From Sanyastnella coralliicola (GTDB taxonomy: Bacteria; Bacteroidota; Bacteroidia; Flavobacteriales_D; Sanyastnellaceae): a stretch of 64,000 nucleotides of DNA. The notes beneath the pieces are model-generated. The model had not been told where the DNA came from. It did no database searches and saw only the letters and a list, made by a program, of their open reading frames with translations. The stretch covers positions 248,001 through 312,000 of the forward strand of contig NZ_CP132543.1 in assembly GCF_030845195.1 (NCBI RefSeq), given 5' to 3'. The position numbers and the translations under genes are program-made. Of this stretch, positions 9,227 through 17,427 are shown piece by piece (positions within the stretch are counted from its first letter, which is position 1; each line of letters opens with the position of its first letter).

Positions 9227-9343
9227 ATGATAGGTGGATGAAATCGCGGCGAATATACGTCAATTGTAACAGACCCAAGGGTTCGTTAACAATGATTTAC
9301 CCACTGTCAACGGTTCATGGATACTCACTAACTTCGCAGAAGT
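9227..9343. promoter_or_regulatory. Divergent promoter region between the sugar operon and an OMP gene
   Basis: For the minus strand, TATATTCG lies about 20 nt upstream of the ATG at 9226. For the plus strand, TAACTTCG at 9329-9336 ends 7 nt before the ATG at 9344. Both resemble the Bacteroidota -7 element TAnnTTTG with one change. No operator palindrome is evident. Confidence 0.35.
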
Positions 9344-10114
9344 ATGAAGGTGAAAACGATTCTCTCATTTTTGACATTGACCTTTGGGGTATTATTGCTG
9401 TCCAATTCCGCGCTAGCGCAGCGAAACGTAGCAGACTCATTGGTATTCTCTCCTCAAATTTCATTCAACTACGGATACCAGATTCCGGCAGGTGATATGG
9501 CGCAACGCTTCGGGAATAACTCCAGCATTGGATTGAGCTTTCACATCAAAGACGACAAGAACTGGTTTTACGGCGTAGAGGGTGTTTACATTTTCGGAAC
9601 CGATGTCACCGAACCAGGCCTGTTGCAAAACCTGTTGACCGAGAATGGCGAGATCATTTCTAACCAAGGTGAGATTTCTGAAATTTTGATTCAAGAACGT
9701 GGCTTTATGGTTACAGCGAACGGAGGGAAACTGTTTTCATTGAAGAAAACCAATCCGAACTCGGGAATCTTGATCAAAGGGGGCATTGGTTTCATGCAAC
9801 ACAAGATTCGTATTGAGAATCAGATTCACACGATTACTCAGCTTGAAGACGAATACCTCAAAGGTTATGATCGCTTGACCAATGGTTTGGCGCTATCTGA
9901 GTTCGTGGGTTACTACCATATGAGCGACAATCGTCTGGCTAATTTCTACGTAGGTTTTGAGTCGTATCAAGCCTTTACGCGAGGTCGTCGTGATTTCAAC
10001 TTCGATACTCAAACGGTGGATGACCAAGCACGTTTCGACATGCTGATTGGTGTCCGCGCAGGTTGGGTGATCCATATCTACAAGCGCACCGGCAGAGAAT
10101 ACTACTACGATTGA
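9344..10114 (+). CDS. Outer-membrane beta-barrel-like protein encoded before waaA
   Basis: This 256-residue protein has a clear signal peptide (MKVKTILSFLTLTFGVLLLSN, cleavage after SALA). The rest alternates polar and aromatic residues in beta-strand fashion (SFNYGYQIPAGDMAQRFG, SIGLSFHIKDDKNWFYGVEG) and ends WVIHIYKRTGREYYYD, all consistent with a small outer-membrane barrel. I do not recognise a characterised family. Its TGA overlaps the ATG of waaA (TGATG), so it is translationally coupled to a lipid A-core enzyme and may serve the outer membrane. A 13-mer copy encodes the signal-peptidase site. Confidence 0.7.
   Translation: MKVKTILSFLTLTFGVLLLSNSALAQRNVADSLVFSPQISFNYGYQIPAGDMAQRFGNNSSIGLSFHIKDDKNWFYGVEGVYIFGTDVTEPGLLQNLLTENGEIISNQGEISEILIQERGFMVTANGGKLFSLKKTNPNSGILIKGGIGFMQHKIRIENQIHTITQLEDEYLKGYDRLTNGLALSEFVGYYHMSDNRLANFYVGFESYQAFTRGRRDFNFDTQTVDDQARFDMLIGVRAGWVIHIYKRTGREYYYD
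9406..9418 (-). repeat. Dispersed 13-mer CGCTAGCGCGGAA, exact copy
   Basis: It is on the minus strand relative to a plus-strand gene, and codes for S-A-L-A at the signal-peptide cleavage site. The reading differs from the A-S-A-E seen in copies that lie in the sense direction. Confidence 0.8.
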
Positions 10115-11361
10115 TGCGCCTCATTTATTCTTTAGGTGTTCGGTTGTACGGGGCGGTCATTCGTACCATTTCTCCTTTCAATTCAAAGGCCCACAAATGG
10201 GTGGCCGGACGAAGGAATTGGGAGAAACGTTACCGCGAAATTCTAAGAGATTGTGAGGGCGCAGTATGGATGCACTGTGCGAGTTTAGGCGAGTTTGAGC
10301 AGGGCAGACCTGTACTTGAAGCGGTGAAGGCGCAGTATCCAAATCGCAAGATTGTCTTGAGCTTCTATTCCCCCAGTGGTTATGAGATTCGAAAAGATTG
10401 GAAAGGAGCGGATGCTGTCATTTACCTGCCGCTAGATACCCCGTCAAATGCGCGAAAGTTGGTTTCGATGATGAAGCCTTCGCTGGCAATTTGGGTCAAG
10501 TACGAGTTTTGGTATCATCATTTTCAAGCCCTCCGGGCGGAACGCGTTCCGCTTATTTTGGTGAGCGGAATATTTCGTCCTTCTCAAGTCTTTTTCAAAC
10601 CTTGGGGTGCTTGGTTCAGAAAGCAACTCAAGCAGATGGACGCACTTTTCGTGCAGACCGAGGATAGTCGTGAGTTATTGAAACAGCATGGGATACCATC
10701 CAAAGTAGCTGGCGATACGCGATTTGATCGGGTGATCACTTTGGCAGAGAATGCCCATTCTGTTGATCCGGTCAAAGGCTTTGTCAATGACCAACCTTGC
10801 TTGGTCATGGGAAGTAGCTGGGGACCGGATGAAAAGCTCATGGCCAGTTATCTAGCGAAAGACCCTGAGTTGAAGGTAGTAGTGGTTCCTCATGAAGTAA
10901 ACGAGGGACATATCGAAAGTATCGAGTCACTGTTTGAAGGAAAGTCTATTCGCTATTCTCAATTGACACCTGCTTCCCCAGAATGCCAGGTGTTGATCGT
11001 TGATCAAATAGGTCTGCTCGGTCGTATTTATAAGGAAGCCGATATCACCTACATCGGTGGTGGTTTCGGTGCGGGAATACACAATACCCTCGAGGCAGCA
11101 GCTTATGGTGTACCTGTAGTGTTCGGTCCGAAGTACCAGAAGTTCAACGAAGCGATTGGATTGATTAAAGAAGGTGCGGCCTGGTCTATCAACGACCAAT
11201 CATCGTTTGACAAGGTGATCAACCGTCTACGCACAGATGAGGTTCAGCGACGAGAAGCCGGTGCGAAAGCATCGATGTTTGTGACCACCCATGCAGGCGC
11301 TACGGGTATGGTGATGGACATGATAGGGGCACGCATGCGTGCCCTTGACGGTGCGACGTGA
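10114..11361 (+). CDS. waaA: 3-deoxy-D-manno-octulosonic acid (Kdo) transferase, GT30
   Basis: With the ATG at 10114 (overlapping the previous stop) the product is 415 residues, normal for WaaA. It has an N-terminal membrane anchor (MRLIYSLGVRLYGAVIRTIS), WMHCASLGEFEQGRP with the catalytic Glu of GT30, SFYSPSGYE, and a C-terminal donor-binding IGGGFGAGIHNTLEAAAYG and VPVVFGPKYQKF. It adds Kdo to lipid IVA. The last roughly 12 residues (MDMIGARMRALDGAT) are written by the first unit of the adjacent REP array, so the native C-terminus has been replaced or extended. An upstream in-frame start at 10063 is less likely. Confidence 0.92.
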   Translation: MRLIYSLGVRLYGAVIRTISPFNSKAHKWVAGRRNWEKRYREILRDCEGAVWMHCASLGEFEQGRPVLEAVKAQYPNRKIVLSFYSPSGYEIRKDWKGADAVIYLPLDTPSNARKLVSMMKPSLAIWVKYEFWYHHFQALRAERVPLILVSGIFRPSQVFFKPWGAWFRKQLKQMDALFVQTEDSRELLKQHGIPSKVAGDTRFDRVITLAENAHSVDPVKGFVNDQPCLVMGSSWGPDEKLMASYLAKDPELKVVVVPHEVNEGHIESIESLFEGKSIRYSQLTPASPECQVLIVDQIGLLGRIYKEADITYIGGGFGAGIHNTLEAAAYGVPVVFGPKYQKFNEAIGLIKEGAAWSINDQSSFDKVINRLRTDEVQRREAGAKASMFVTTHAGATGMVMDMIGARMRALDGAT

Positions 11362-11860
11362 AGGACATGATAGGGGCACGCGTGCGTGCCCTTAACGGTG
11401 CGAGGAGAAGGATATGATAGGGGGCACGCATGCGTGCCCTTAACGGCGCGGTGAAGGACATGATAGGGGCACGCATGCGTGCCCTTAAAGGAGCGCGGTG
11501 AAGGACATGATAGGGGGCACGCATGCGTTCCCTTAACGGCGCGGTGAAGGACATGATAGGGGGCACGCATGCGTTCCCTTAACGGCGCGGTGAAGGACAT
11601 GATAGGGGCACGCATGCGTGCCTTTAACGGCGCGGTGAAGGACATGATAGGGGCACGCATGCGTGCCCTTAACGGTACGCGGTGAAGGATATGATAGGGG
11701 CACGCATGCGTGCCCAACGGTGCGCCGTGAAGGACATGATAAGGGCACGCATGCGTGCCCTTACCGGTACGCCGAGAAGGATATGATAGGGGCACGCATG
11801 CGTGCCCTTAACGGTGTGCCGTGAAAGACATGATAGGGGCACGCATGCGTGCCTTTAAAC
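11317..11860. repeat. REP-like array: 12 tandem palindromic units
   Basis: Twelve units of about 45-48 bp each carry ATGATAGGGGCACGCATG followed by CGTGCCCTTAACGG and a linker such as CGCGGTGAAGGAC. The core GGGCACGCATGCGTGCCC is an 18-bp perfect inverted repeat, so each unit can form a strong hairpin. Units differ slightly: the second has ACGCGTGCGT, the fifth and sixth have GCGTTCCC, and the seventh and twelfth have TGCCTTTA. The array starts inside the end of waaA and stops just before a RAYT transposase gene. This layout matches the REP/BIME-RAYT pairs known in other bacteria. It fills the space between waaA and the RAYT, with no protein gene inside. Confidence 0.9.
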
Positions 11861-11914
11861 GTTTATAAACGTTTATTAGACAGTCGTTTACGTTCGAGCC
11901 GTGTAGTTTGCGAT

Positions 11915-12388
11915 ATGCACAACAGACAAACAACGCGTCTCAAATGGTTCGATTATTCTTCATCAGGAACCCATTTCATTACGATCAATTGCAAAGACCG
12001 TCGAAAATATTTCGGCGCTATAGAAAATGGAGAGCTGAGGCCCTCATCCATAGGAAGGCAATTTGAGGAACACCTTCATTCTATACCTGGGAGATTACCG
12101 TATGTGCGGATTGAAGAATATGTAATCATGCCTGATCACATTCACTTTTTGCTTGTGATTGATGGGGAACATCTGGATAAAAACGGCGCTAATCAATTTG
12201 GGCATCTGAAAGAGGGGATGCCTAAAGCTATTTCAGTTCTCAAAGCCACCTTCGTTTCGAAAATGAAAAAGAAGAAAGTTCAATTCGCATGGCAACGAGG
12301 ATTCTATTCAGAGACGATTTTCAGAAAGCAAAGACGAGAGCAAGTTTCGAAGTATATTCGAGACAACCCGAAGAATTGGAGTAAATGA
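11915..12388 (+). CDS. REP-associated tyrosine transposase (RAYT, IS200/IS605-like Y1 HUH)
   Basis: From the ATG at 11915 the protein is 157 residues, a usual RAYT size. It has the N-terminal GTHFITINCKDRRKYFG strand, the metal-binding HUH motif as MPDHIHFLLV near residue 95, and a C-terminal helix with the candidate nucleophile Tyr in RGFYSETIFRK followed by YIRDNPKNW. RAYTs are single-copy HUH nucleases that cut and mobilise REP hairpins without forming a full insertion sequence. The 12-unit palindromic array lies just upstream. The longer reading frame from 11849 would start inside the last palindrome and is less likely. Confidence 0.88.
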   Translation: MHNRQTTRLKWFDYSSSGTHFITINCKDRRKYFGAIENGELRPSSIGRQFEEHLHSIPGRLPYVRIEEYVIMPDHIHFLLVIDGEHLDKNGANQFGHLKEGMPKAISVLKATFVSKMKKKKVQFAWQRGFYSETIFRKQRREQVSKYIRDNPKNWSK

Positions 12389-12450
12389 TGTGAGTATCTT
12401 GGTTATGGAATTTTACACCTGGATGCATCAAAAAGGAAAGAAACCATACC

Positions 12451-13446
12451 ATGAGACTATCGCTTTTCACATTGCTTGTTCTTCTGCTCCTTGGTTGTGC
12501 AGAATCTTCTACGCCGGAAAACCCTGACTCTGTTGATACTACATTGAATCCCATCATCGGGGATTTGTCTTTGGGTCACCTTTCAGATAATGAGCTCGCC
12601 CGGTTGGGGGATATCGAAAAAGTACGAGCTCACTTGAGTTATGTACGCGACTACCTGACCCAATCATCCAATGAGTACCCGGCAGAAATCAAGGAGCGGC
12701 GATTGGCTTTGCTGGCTCTTTTGTCTGAATACATCGATGGTGAGGCCTACCCAATGAACGAAGCTTTCGAGGGGAGAAAACCGTGTTTCATTGATTCGGA
12801 AGGAACCTACTGTGCTGTTGGGTATTTGGTGAAAGAGACAGCGGGAGAAGCTGCCGCTCAAGCCATCAACGATCGTCACCAGTACGACTATATCTACGAC
12901 ATGGATATCTCCATCTTGGAAGACTGGATTGCCTCCAGCGGATTCACAAAGCAAGAGATCGCTATGATCCAACCAACCTATGACTTTTATCGCCAGTTCA
13001 ACTACCACACCGTGGGTCCTTCAACTGAGGTGCGCAATGGCAACTTACCAAGCCTTGGTTTCGGCTACTATTATGTAAGATACTGGCCGGAAGGTTCAAG
13101 ACTAGGCGGACATTTCATGCGCTCATACGGAGCTGTTTTCAATAGCTATGACGGTGGCGATTGGTCTGCATCCTTCGAATCAGACCGCAGCCTCGCCGCA
13201 CTGAAAAGAATTGGCCTTTCTTTAAATACGGGATTAGGAGCAAAGTACCTCAACGCGAGTGGAGAGTCATTTGTACAAGGTGTACCCACCGCGTCATTGA
13301 ATTTGTTAGTGAGGCCAAGACGTAAATACTACATCGATCTAGCAGCCCAATATCAATATGGCATTCCATTGATTAATCAAGATCCTGTTGATTTGAATAG
13401 GCATGCTTTTGTGTTTAGGTGTAGATTTGGATTTACGCGGGGGTGA
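12451..13446 (+). CDS. Predicted outer-surface lipoprotein of unknown function
   Basis: This 331-residue protein begins with a lipoprotein signal (MRLSLFTLLVLLLLGC, lipobox LLGC with Cys16). Residues 40-190 form a helical domain with a CFIDSEGTYCAVGYLV motif whose two cysteines could pair. The rest (SLGFGYYYVRYWPEG to HAFVFRCRFGFTRG) looks beta-rich, as in a barrel or sandwich. I recognise the N-terminal half as a pattern seen in Bacteroidota lipoproteins, but no function is known to me. It stands alone between the RAYT and the hydrolase at 13469. Confidence 0.7.
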   Translation: MRLSLFTLLVLLLLGCAESSTPENPDSVDTTLNPIIGDLSLGHLSDNELARLGDIEKVRAHLSYVRDYLTQSSNEYPAEIKERRLALLALLSEYIDGEAYPMNEAFEGRKPCFIDSEGTYCAVGYLVKETAGEAAAQAINDRHQYDYIYDMDISILEDWIASSGFTKQEIAMIQPTYDFYRQFNYHTVGPSTEVRNGNLPSLGFGYYYVRYWPEGSRLGGHFMRSYGAVFNSYDGGDWSASFESDRSLAALKRIGLSLNTGLGAKYLNASGESFVQGVPTASLNLLVRPRRKYYIDLAAQYQYGIPLINQDPVDLNRHAFVFRCRFGFTRG

Positions 13447-13468
13447 TATCATCCCGTAGATTCCTCCA

Positions 13469-14143
13469 ATGATCCACACCATCAAACTCAGATTCTCCAA
13501 CGCCTTTGTACTCACCTCTCAAGGGAATTCCATTCTCATTGATACCGGGTGCGCAGGGGAGGGGAAGCGACTGCTGAAGGCAATGGAAGAATTAGGTGTT
13601 GATCCCAAAACCTTGCGCCTAATTATTCATACCCATCTTCATGCTGATCATTGCGGGTCTACTGCTGAATTAAGGACTTTGATCGATGTTCCTACCTTGA
13701 TTCATGCCAATGAAAATGATGGTTCGTCAAAGTCGCTACGTCCACACAACCTAATGGGAAGACTTGCTAAACCAGTGGTTAGCCTATTCAGAACTCCCCC
13801 GTTTACTCCCTCAATAATCATGGAGCAGAAAGAGCTCTCCCTCACTGAGTTTGGTGTAAATGCCACGGCGTTATTGACACCCGGACATACCTCAGGTTCG
13901 ATCAGTATCATCGATCATGAAGAGGAGGAAGTAGTGGTTGGCGATGTCATCATGAATACTTCACTTTTGAACCTCATTGGTTCGCCAAAACCCAAGTTTC
14001 ATTTCTTTGTGGAAGACTTTGAGGCCTTGCGGTCAAGCATGAATGTACTGTTAGCGATGGATTTGAAAAGATGGCATGTTGGGCATGGAGAAGCGGTCAA
14101 CGCTGAAGATGTGCGAACGCATTTTAAGTCTTTTCTGACCTAG
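13469..14143 (+). CDS. Metallo-beta-lactamase-fold hydrolase
   Basis: This 224-residue protein has the MBL metal-binding motif HTHLHADHCG (HxHxDH, about residues 51-59), a later LLTPGHTSGSISI motif with the third zinc-site His, VVVGDVIM, and a C-terminal WHVGHGE. The short length and TPGHTSGS resemble glyoxalase II-like and general MBL hydrolases. The substrate cannot be inferred. No signal peptide is seen, so it is probably cytoplasmic. Confidence 0.85.
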   Translation: MIHTIKLRFSNAFVLTSQGNSILIDTGCAGEGKRLLKAMEELGVDPKTLRLIIHTHLHADHCGSTAELRTLIDVPTLIHANENDGSSKSLRPHNLMGRLAKPVVSLFRTPPFTPSIIMEQKELSLTEFGVNATALLTPGHTSGSISIIDHEEEEVVVGDVIMNTSLLNLIGSPKPKFHFFVEDFEALRSSMNVLLAMDLKRWHVGHGEAVNAEDVRTHFKSFLT

Positions 14144-14196
14144 TTCTGAGGAATTCCTGTGACTAGAATGACGAATTAAAATCAACCTATATCCCC

Positions 14197-14658
14197 TCAC
14201 AACTTCTTATAAAAAACCACCTTGTCTTCCCCTGGAGCATAAAACTCACGGATTACGGCTTCTTTGACATACCCACACTTCACATAGAATGCTCTGGTCT
14301 TTTGATACTCGTCCAGACTAGAGGTCTCTACGATTAAGACCCTTCCATTTTTTGATTGAAGAAGCTGCTCGATGTAATCCATCATTTGCTTCCCTCTTCC
14401 TCCGCCTTGCGTTTCTTCAGTGAAAGCGATGGCGTAGAGGTTGTAAGTCCCTTCAGTGAGTTTTTCAGGAGCACAGAAACCAAATCCAATCGGCTGCCCT
14501 TCTTCTTCAAAGCAAAACCAGAATTCCTCGGCATCAGCATACAGATACCCTGAGATCATCTCGTGGAGCATCTCGGAAGGGAAGAGCTGACTCGAGTCTA
14601 GAATGTGTTTAATTGACGGGAGGTCGTTTTCTACAATGGGTCTGATGGTCTGCTGCAT
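14197..14658 (-). CDS. GNAT-family N-acetyltransferase
   Basis: Starting at the ATG at 14658 (MQQTIRPIVENDLPSIKHIL) gives 153 residues. The acetyl-CoA pyrophosphate loop is ETQGGGRGKQMMDY (R/QxxGxG/A motif A), preceded by the beta-4 strand YNLYAIAF and followed by a RAFYVKCGYV motif typical of GNATs. The target amine is unknown. Its promoter region runs into a diverged copy of the terminator and tRNA-end module at 14683-14751. Confidence 0.82.
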   Translation of the reverse strand: MQQTIRPIVENDLPSIKHILDSSQLFPSEMLHEMISGYLYADAEEFWFCFEEEGQPIGFGFCAPEKLTEGTYNLYAIAFTEETQGGGRGKQMMDYIEQLLQSKNGRVLIVETSSLDEYQKTRAFYVKCGYVKEAVIREFYAPGEDKVVFYKKL

Positions 14659-14687
14659 GATCTCTAAAATTAGAGCTAGTAAAAAAA

Positions 14688-14713
14688 AGCCCTGCAATTT
14701 TCATTACAGAGCT
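14688..14713. terminator. Diverged copy of the AGCCCTG hairpin terminator
   Basis: AGCCCTG pairs with CAGAGCT with one mismatch, flanked by a run of eight A (T-rich on the minus strand). It ends the minus-strand CDF transporter transcript. It is related to the perfect hairpins at 15656 and 17511. Confidence 0.6.
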
Positions 14714-14717
14714 TTAG

Positions 14718-14751
14718 TACCCGCAATGATTGCATTGTCGAACCAAATCGA
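14718..14751 (+). repeat. 34-bp direct repeat, copy 1 (tRNA 3'-end-like)
   Basis: Identical for 34 bp to 15688-15721. Both begin TACCCG, the same six bases that form the 3' end of the tRNA-Leu gene on the other strand at 17543-17548, and both follow a terminator hairpin. The remainder (GCAATGATTGCATTGTCGAA) vaguely resembles a reverse-strand T-arm but does not fold into one. Probably a scar of an insertion at a tRNA end. Confidence 0.7.
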
Positions 14752-14758
14752 GCAATAA

Positions 14759-15550
14759 TTATTTTGCCAGCTTAAGTATTCTGAATGCTCCTCTCAGGAC
14801 TATTACGAAGACTACAGAACCAATGATTAGGTCTGGAAGTCTGTCTGTTAAAATACTCACCAGGATACCCGCCAGAATAACTCCTGCATTAATGATAATG
14901 TCGTTGCTGGTGAAAATCATGCTCGCTTTCATGTGAGCTTCTTCTGATTTTGATTTCTGCAACAGAAATAGACACAGCCAGTTCGCAATAAGAGCGAACA
15001 CTGATACGATTATCATGGTGAGGTAATCAGGCATATCATCCTCAAAGAAATATCGTCTAAAGACCTCTGTAATTCCGATTAGAGCCAAGAGAATTTGCAC
15101 ATATCCACTGAACTTAGCTATTCGTTTCTTCTTTGCCACAACTGCTCCAACAGCAAATAGGCTTAGAGCATATACAAAGGAATCGGAGAGCATGTCAAGA
15201 CTATCAGCAACCAACCCCATTGAGTTGGACACCAACCCAAAAGTCATTTCCAGAACGAAGAAGACGAAATTAATGATGAGTACTTGCCAGAGTAACTTAG
15301 ACTGAAGTTTAGCATCACTTTCAACTTTCTCATCTGTCTCTTCGGTTTTCACCAGCTCGGTATCCAGAGCCAATGAGTCAAGAGAACCCAGAATTTCTTG
15401 GTCATTCTCATCATGATAAACAGTCAGTTCCCTGTCTTCTATTTTGAAGTCAAGCTTTACGATTGTCTCATGACCATCCAACTTCATACGAATGAGATTC
15501 TCCTCAGAAGGACAATCCATTTTATTGATATGAAAGAGGCTTTTTTTCAC
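14759..15550 (-). CDS. Cation diffusion facilitator family transporter
   Basis: With the GTG at 15550 as start (VKKSLFHINKMDCPSEENL) the protein has 263 residues. The N-terminus carries an HMA-like metal-binding motif with Cys in MDCPSEEN, followed by six predicted membrane segments. SMGLVADSLDMLSDSFVYALSL contains the CDF motif with paired Asp residues for Zn2+/Cd2+/Co2+/Fe2+, and TSNDIIINAGVILAG is the second site. It exports divalent metal ions from the cytoplasm. A multicopper oxidase gene lies upstream between similar repeats, suggesting a metal-handling insert. The first 34 residues of the longer open frame come from the repeat module and are unlikely to be translated. Confidence 0.82.
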   Translation of the reverse strand: MKKSLFHINKMDCPSEENLIRMKLDGHETIVKLDFKIEDRELTVYHDENDQEILGSLDSLALDTELVKTEETDEKVESDAKLQSKLLWQVLIINFVFFVLEMTFGLVSNSMGLVADSLDMLSDSFVYALSLFAVGAVVAKKKRIAKFSGYVQILLALIGITEVFRRYFFEDDMPDYLTMIIVSVFALIANWLCLFLLQKSKSEEAHMKASMIFTSNDIIINAGVILAGILVSILTDRLPDLIIGSVVFVIVLRGAFRILKLAK

Positions 15551-15581
15551 TGTTGCAAAATTACCGAGAAATGTCGAACCG

Positions 15582-15693
15582 CTAAAACGCAGTTGTGATA
15601 AAGGATAGAGAGAATTTAGTACCGTTGCCCTCATTTGGCCTAAAACCAACAAAAAAGCCCTGCAACTCTACGTTACAGGGCTAAATGTACCCG
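15582..15693. repeat. Repeat module copy 2 (CDF leader, terminator, TACCCG)
   Basis: This stretch aligns with 17428-17548. TGTCGAACCGCT, TTAGT-CCGTT-CCCT, AAAACCAA and then about 40 identical bases (hairpin through TACCCG) are shared in order. It holds the upstream region of the CDF gene and the terminator of the oxidase gene. Confidence 0.7.
15656..15682. terminator. Rho-independent terminator of the multicopper oxidase gene
   Basis: AGCCCTG pairs perfectly with CAGGGCT over 7 bp around a 13-nt loop, preceded on the plus strand by six A (six U at the end of a minus-strand transcript). It lies about 50 nt past the oxidase stop. Confidence 0.8.
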
Positions 15694-15721
15694 CAATGAT
15701 TGCATTGTCGAACCAAATCGA
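15688..15721 (+). repeat. 34-bp direct repeat, copy 2
   Basis: Identical to 14718-14751; the copies are 970 bp apart and bracket the CDF transporter module. Confidence 0.75.
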
Positions 15722-15731
15722 CAACTAAATA

Positions 15732-17324
15732 TTATTCAAATTCGAAGATTTTTTCTGTTGTTCCATCAGAGTATAAATAGATAAGGACCTTGTTCTTTTG
15801 AGGCTTAACTTCTCTACCCATTAGGTCAACCACTTTTATCAATTCTTTATCAGGGGAAGAAAGTTCTTGTATACTTGATGTTGGGTCTGTAACCAGGAAT
15901 TGTCCCATCATTCCCATATCTTCATGTGTCAACATGTGGCAATGGTACATATATGGGATAGAATCATTGGCGTGGTCACTGAATTGTGCAATGAAGCGTA
16001 CATTTCCCATTCCACCAGGTACAAAGACTACGTCATTGTATCCCTGCAATTCAGGAGGTGGAGGGGTCCCATTTATGTCAAGTATAAAGAATTGAACGTC
16101 ATGTATATGAAAGGGGTGTCCAATTGGGGTTTGATTTGTCAATGACCATATTTCAATGTTATCTAATGGTATCGTGTAGTTAATTGTGGACATATCAAAA
16201 CTTGCCCCATTGATAAGGAATGGACCATTCAAATCCCCCATAGGCCCTGCCGATGTAAAGGTCAAATTACGTGTGATATTTTCAGAACCCTCAGTGAGTG
16301 GGGTAAATGTTGCTAAAGAACCAGGGATTGTCAACACTGGTGCCCCAGTTTGAGCAACTACATTTATATCTAAAAGTTGATAATCATTTCCATTTAAAGG
16401 ATTACTTGTATAGTCGGGCAATGAACCTGTTGCTCCTGGCCCCATACCTGGCTGAGAAGCACCGTAGACAGCGTTAGGTAACTCCGATGCAAAACTCATC
16501 AATTGGAAGTTATTACCCATACTCGTGGTCAAATCTAAAAGTATATCTGCTCTTTGACCTGGAGCCATTCTGTATCTCGTCATACTGATAGGAGCAGCTA
16601 AAAGCCCTCCATCAGTACCTATTAAACTAAATGAACGATTATCTGAAAATCCGAATTCCATAACCCTTTGGGATGAGCCATTCAATACACGTAAACGCAC
16701 AACCTGTGAGGGTAAGTCAGTAACAGCATTAACAGTACCATTGACCATCACAGATGTGTCTAAATCTGTATGAACCGTTATTTGTCCCGCACCATCAAAC
16801 CCCTTGGTTTGCATTACTATAGGAAATTCATCAACACCGTAGGTTTGAGGTAACCCAAGTCCTGCCTCCTCTGTGTCACGCACCAAAATCAGACCTGCAA
16901 TACCCTTGGATACATGCTCGTCAGTTCTCATGTGTAAGTGAGGATGATACCAATGTGTTCCTGCTTTATCAAGAACTGTGAATTGTGGGTTCCACTGTTG
17001 CCCTGGTAGAATTATACTGTGAGGTCCACCATCGTTTTCAGGTGCAACATGCATTCCATGCCAGTGAATTGTTGTTGTATCCCCCAGTTGATTATCAACA
17101 GTGATACTGACATTATCACCTTGATTCATTATCAATGTTGGTCCAAGAAGGGCACCATTCGCTCCCATTGTATTTGTGTTCACACCTGAATAAAATTGGG
17201 TAACTCCTGTTTGCAGTGTTAAATTAATATTTGTATTGGTGATGGCAGGAGGAATAGCCATAGGTGTTTGCCCAAAAGATAGACCACTGAGCAATAGAAG
17301 CGGTAGAGTTAGTTTCAAATTCAT
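15732..17324 (-). CDS. Secreted multicopper oxidase with T9SS-type C-terminal tail
   Basis: The 530-residue protein has a signal peptide (MNLKLTLPLLLLSGLSFGQ) and three cupredoxin domains. All four copper motifs are present: TIHWHGMH (near residue 88), THWYHPHLHMRTDEH (near 125), HPFHIHDVQF (near 403) and YHCHMLTHEDMGMMG (near 459), which carries type 1 and type 3 ligands and an axial Met. This is the CueO/bilirubin-oxidase-like arrangement. The last 70 residues, with VVDLMGREVKP and LIYLYSDG, match the type IX secretion sorting domain. Copper detoxification or phenol/metal oxidation at the surface is likely. The gene is AT-richer than its neighbours, supporting acquisition. Confidence 0.9.
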   Translation of the reverse strand: MNLKLTLPLLLLSGLSFGQTPMAIPPAITNTNINLTLQTGVTQFYSGVNTNTMGANGALLGPTLIMNQGDNVSITVDNQLGDTTTIHWHGMHVAPENDGGPHSIILPGQQWNPQFTVLDKAGTHWYHPHLHMRTDEHVSKGIAGLILVRDTEEAGLGLPQTYGVDEFPIVMQTKGFDGAGQITVHTDLDTSVMVNGTVNAVTDLPSQVVRLRVLNGSSQRVMEFGFSDNRSFSLIGTDGGLLAAPISMTRYRMAPGQRADILLDLTTSMGNNFQLMSFASELPNAVYGASQPGMGPGATGSLPDYTSNPLNGNDYQLLDINVVAQTGAPVLTIPGSLATFTPLTEGSENITRNLTFTSAGPMGDLNGPFLINGASFDMSTINYTIPLDNIEIWSLTNQTPIGHPFHIHDVQFFILDINGTPPPPELQGYNDVVFVPGGMGNVRFIAQFSDHANDSIPYMYHCHMLTHEDMGMMGQFLVTDPTSSIQELSSPDKELIKVVDLMGREVKPQKNKVLIYLYSDGTTEKIFEFE

Positions 17325-17352
17325 GATTTTATAGAATGTTATGTTTAACTAA

Positions 17353-17360
17353 CAAATGTA
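17353..17360 (-). promoter_or_regulatory. Candidate -7 element of the multicopper oxidase promoter
   Basis: On the minus strand TACATTTG exactly matches TAnnTTTG and lies 28 nt upstream of the oxidase ATG, a normal leader length. Confidence 0.45.
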
Positions 17361-17381
17361 ATAGACTCTATCATTATTGCG

Positions 17382-17397
17382 TGTAACATATGTCACA
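17382..17397. promoter_or_regulatory. Candidate operator, TGTnACATATGTnACA inverted repeat
   Basis: TGTAACATATGTCACA is a 16-bp near-perfect palindrome, mismatched only at one base pair. It lies 22 nt upstream of the putative -7 element and has the TGT-N10-ACA shape of Crp/Fnr-type sites. The regulator is unknown. Confidence 0.35.
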
Positions 17398-17427
17398 TTG
17401 CTGAAAAGTATTCCTGTTCTACAAAAA

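Noticed and set aside
11244-11795. Long open frames on the minus strand over the REP array (repeated MSFTAP, RAPI motifs)
   Set aside because: They arise from the tandem palindromes; the protein repeats mirror the DNA repeat and there is no start-site context or homology.
11317-11860. CRISPR array
   Set aside because: Units abut without unique spacers and the whole unit, linker included, is repeated; no cas genes are near. The palindromes with a RAYT fit REP better.
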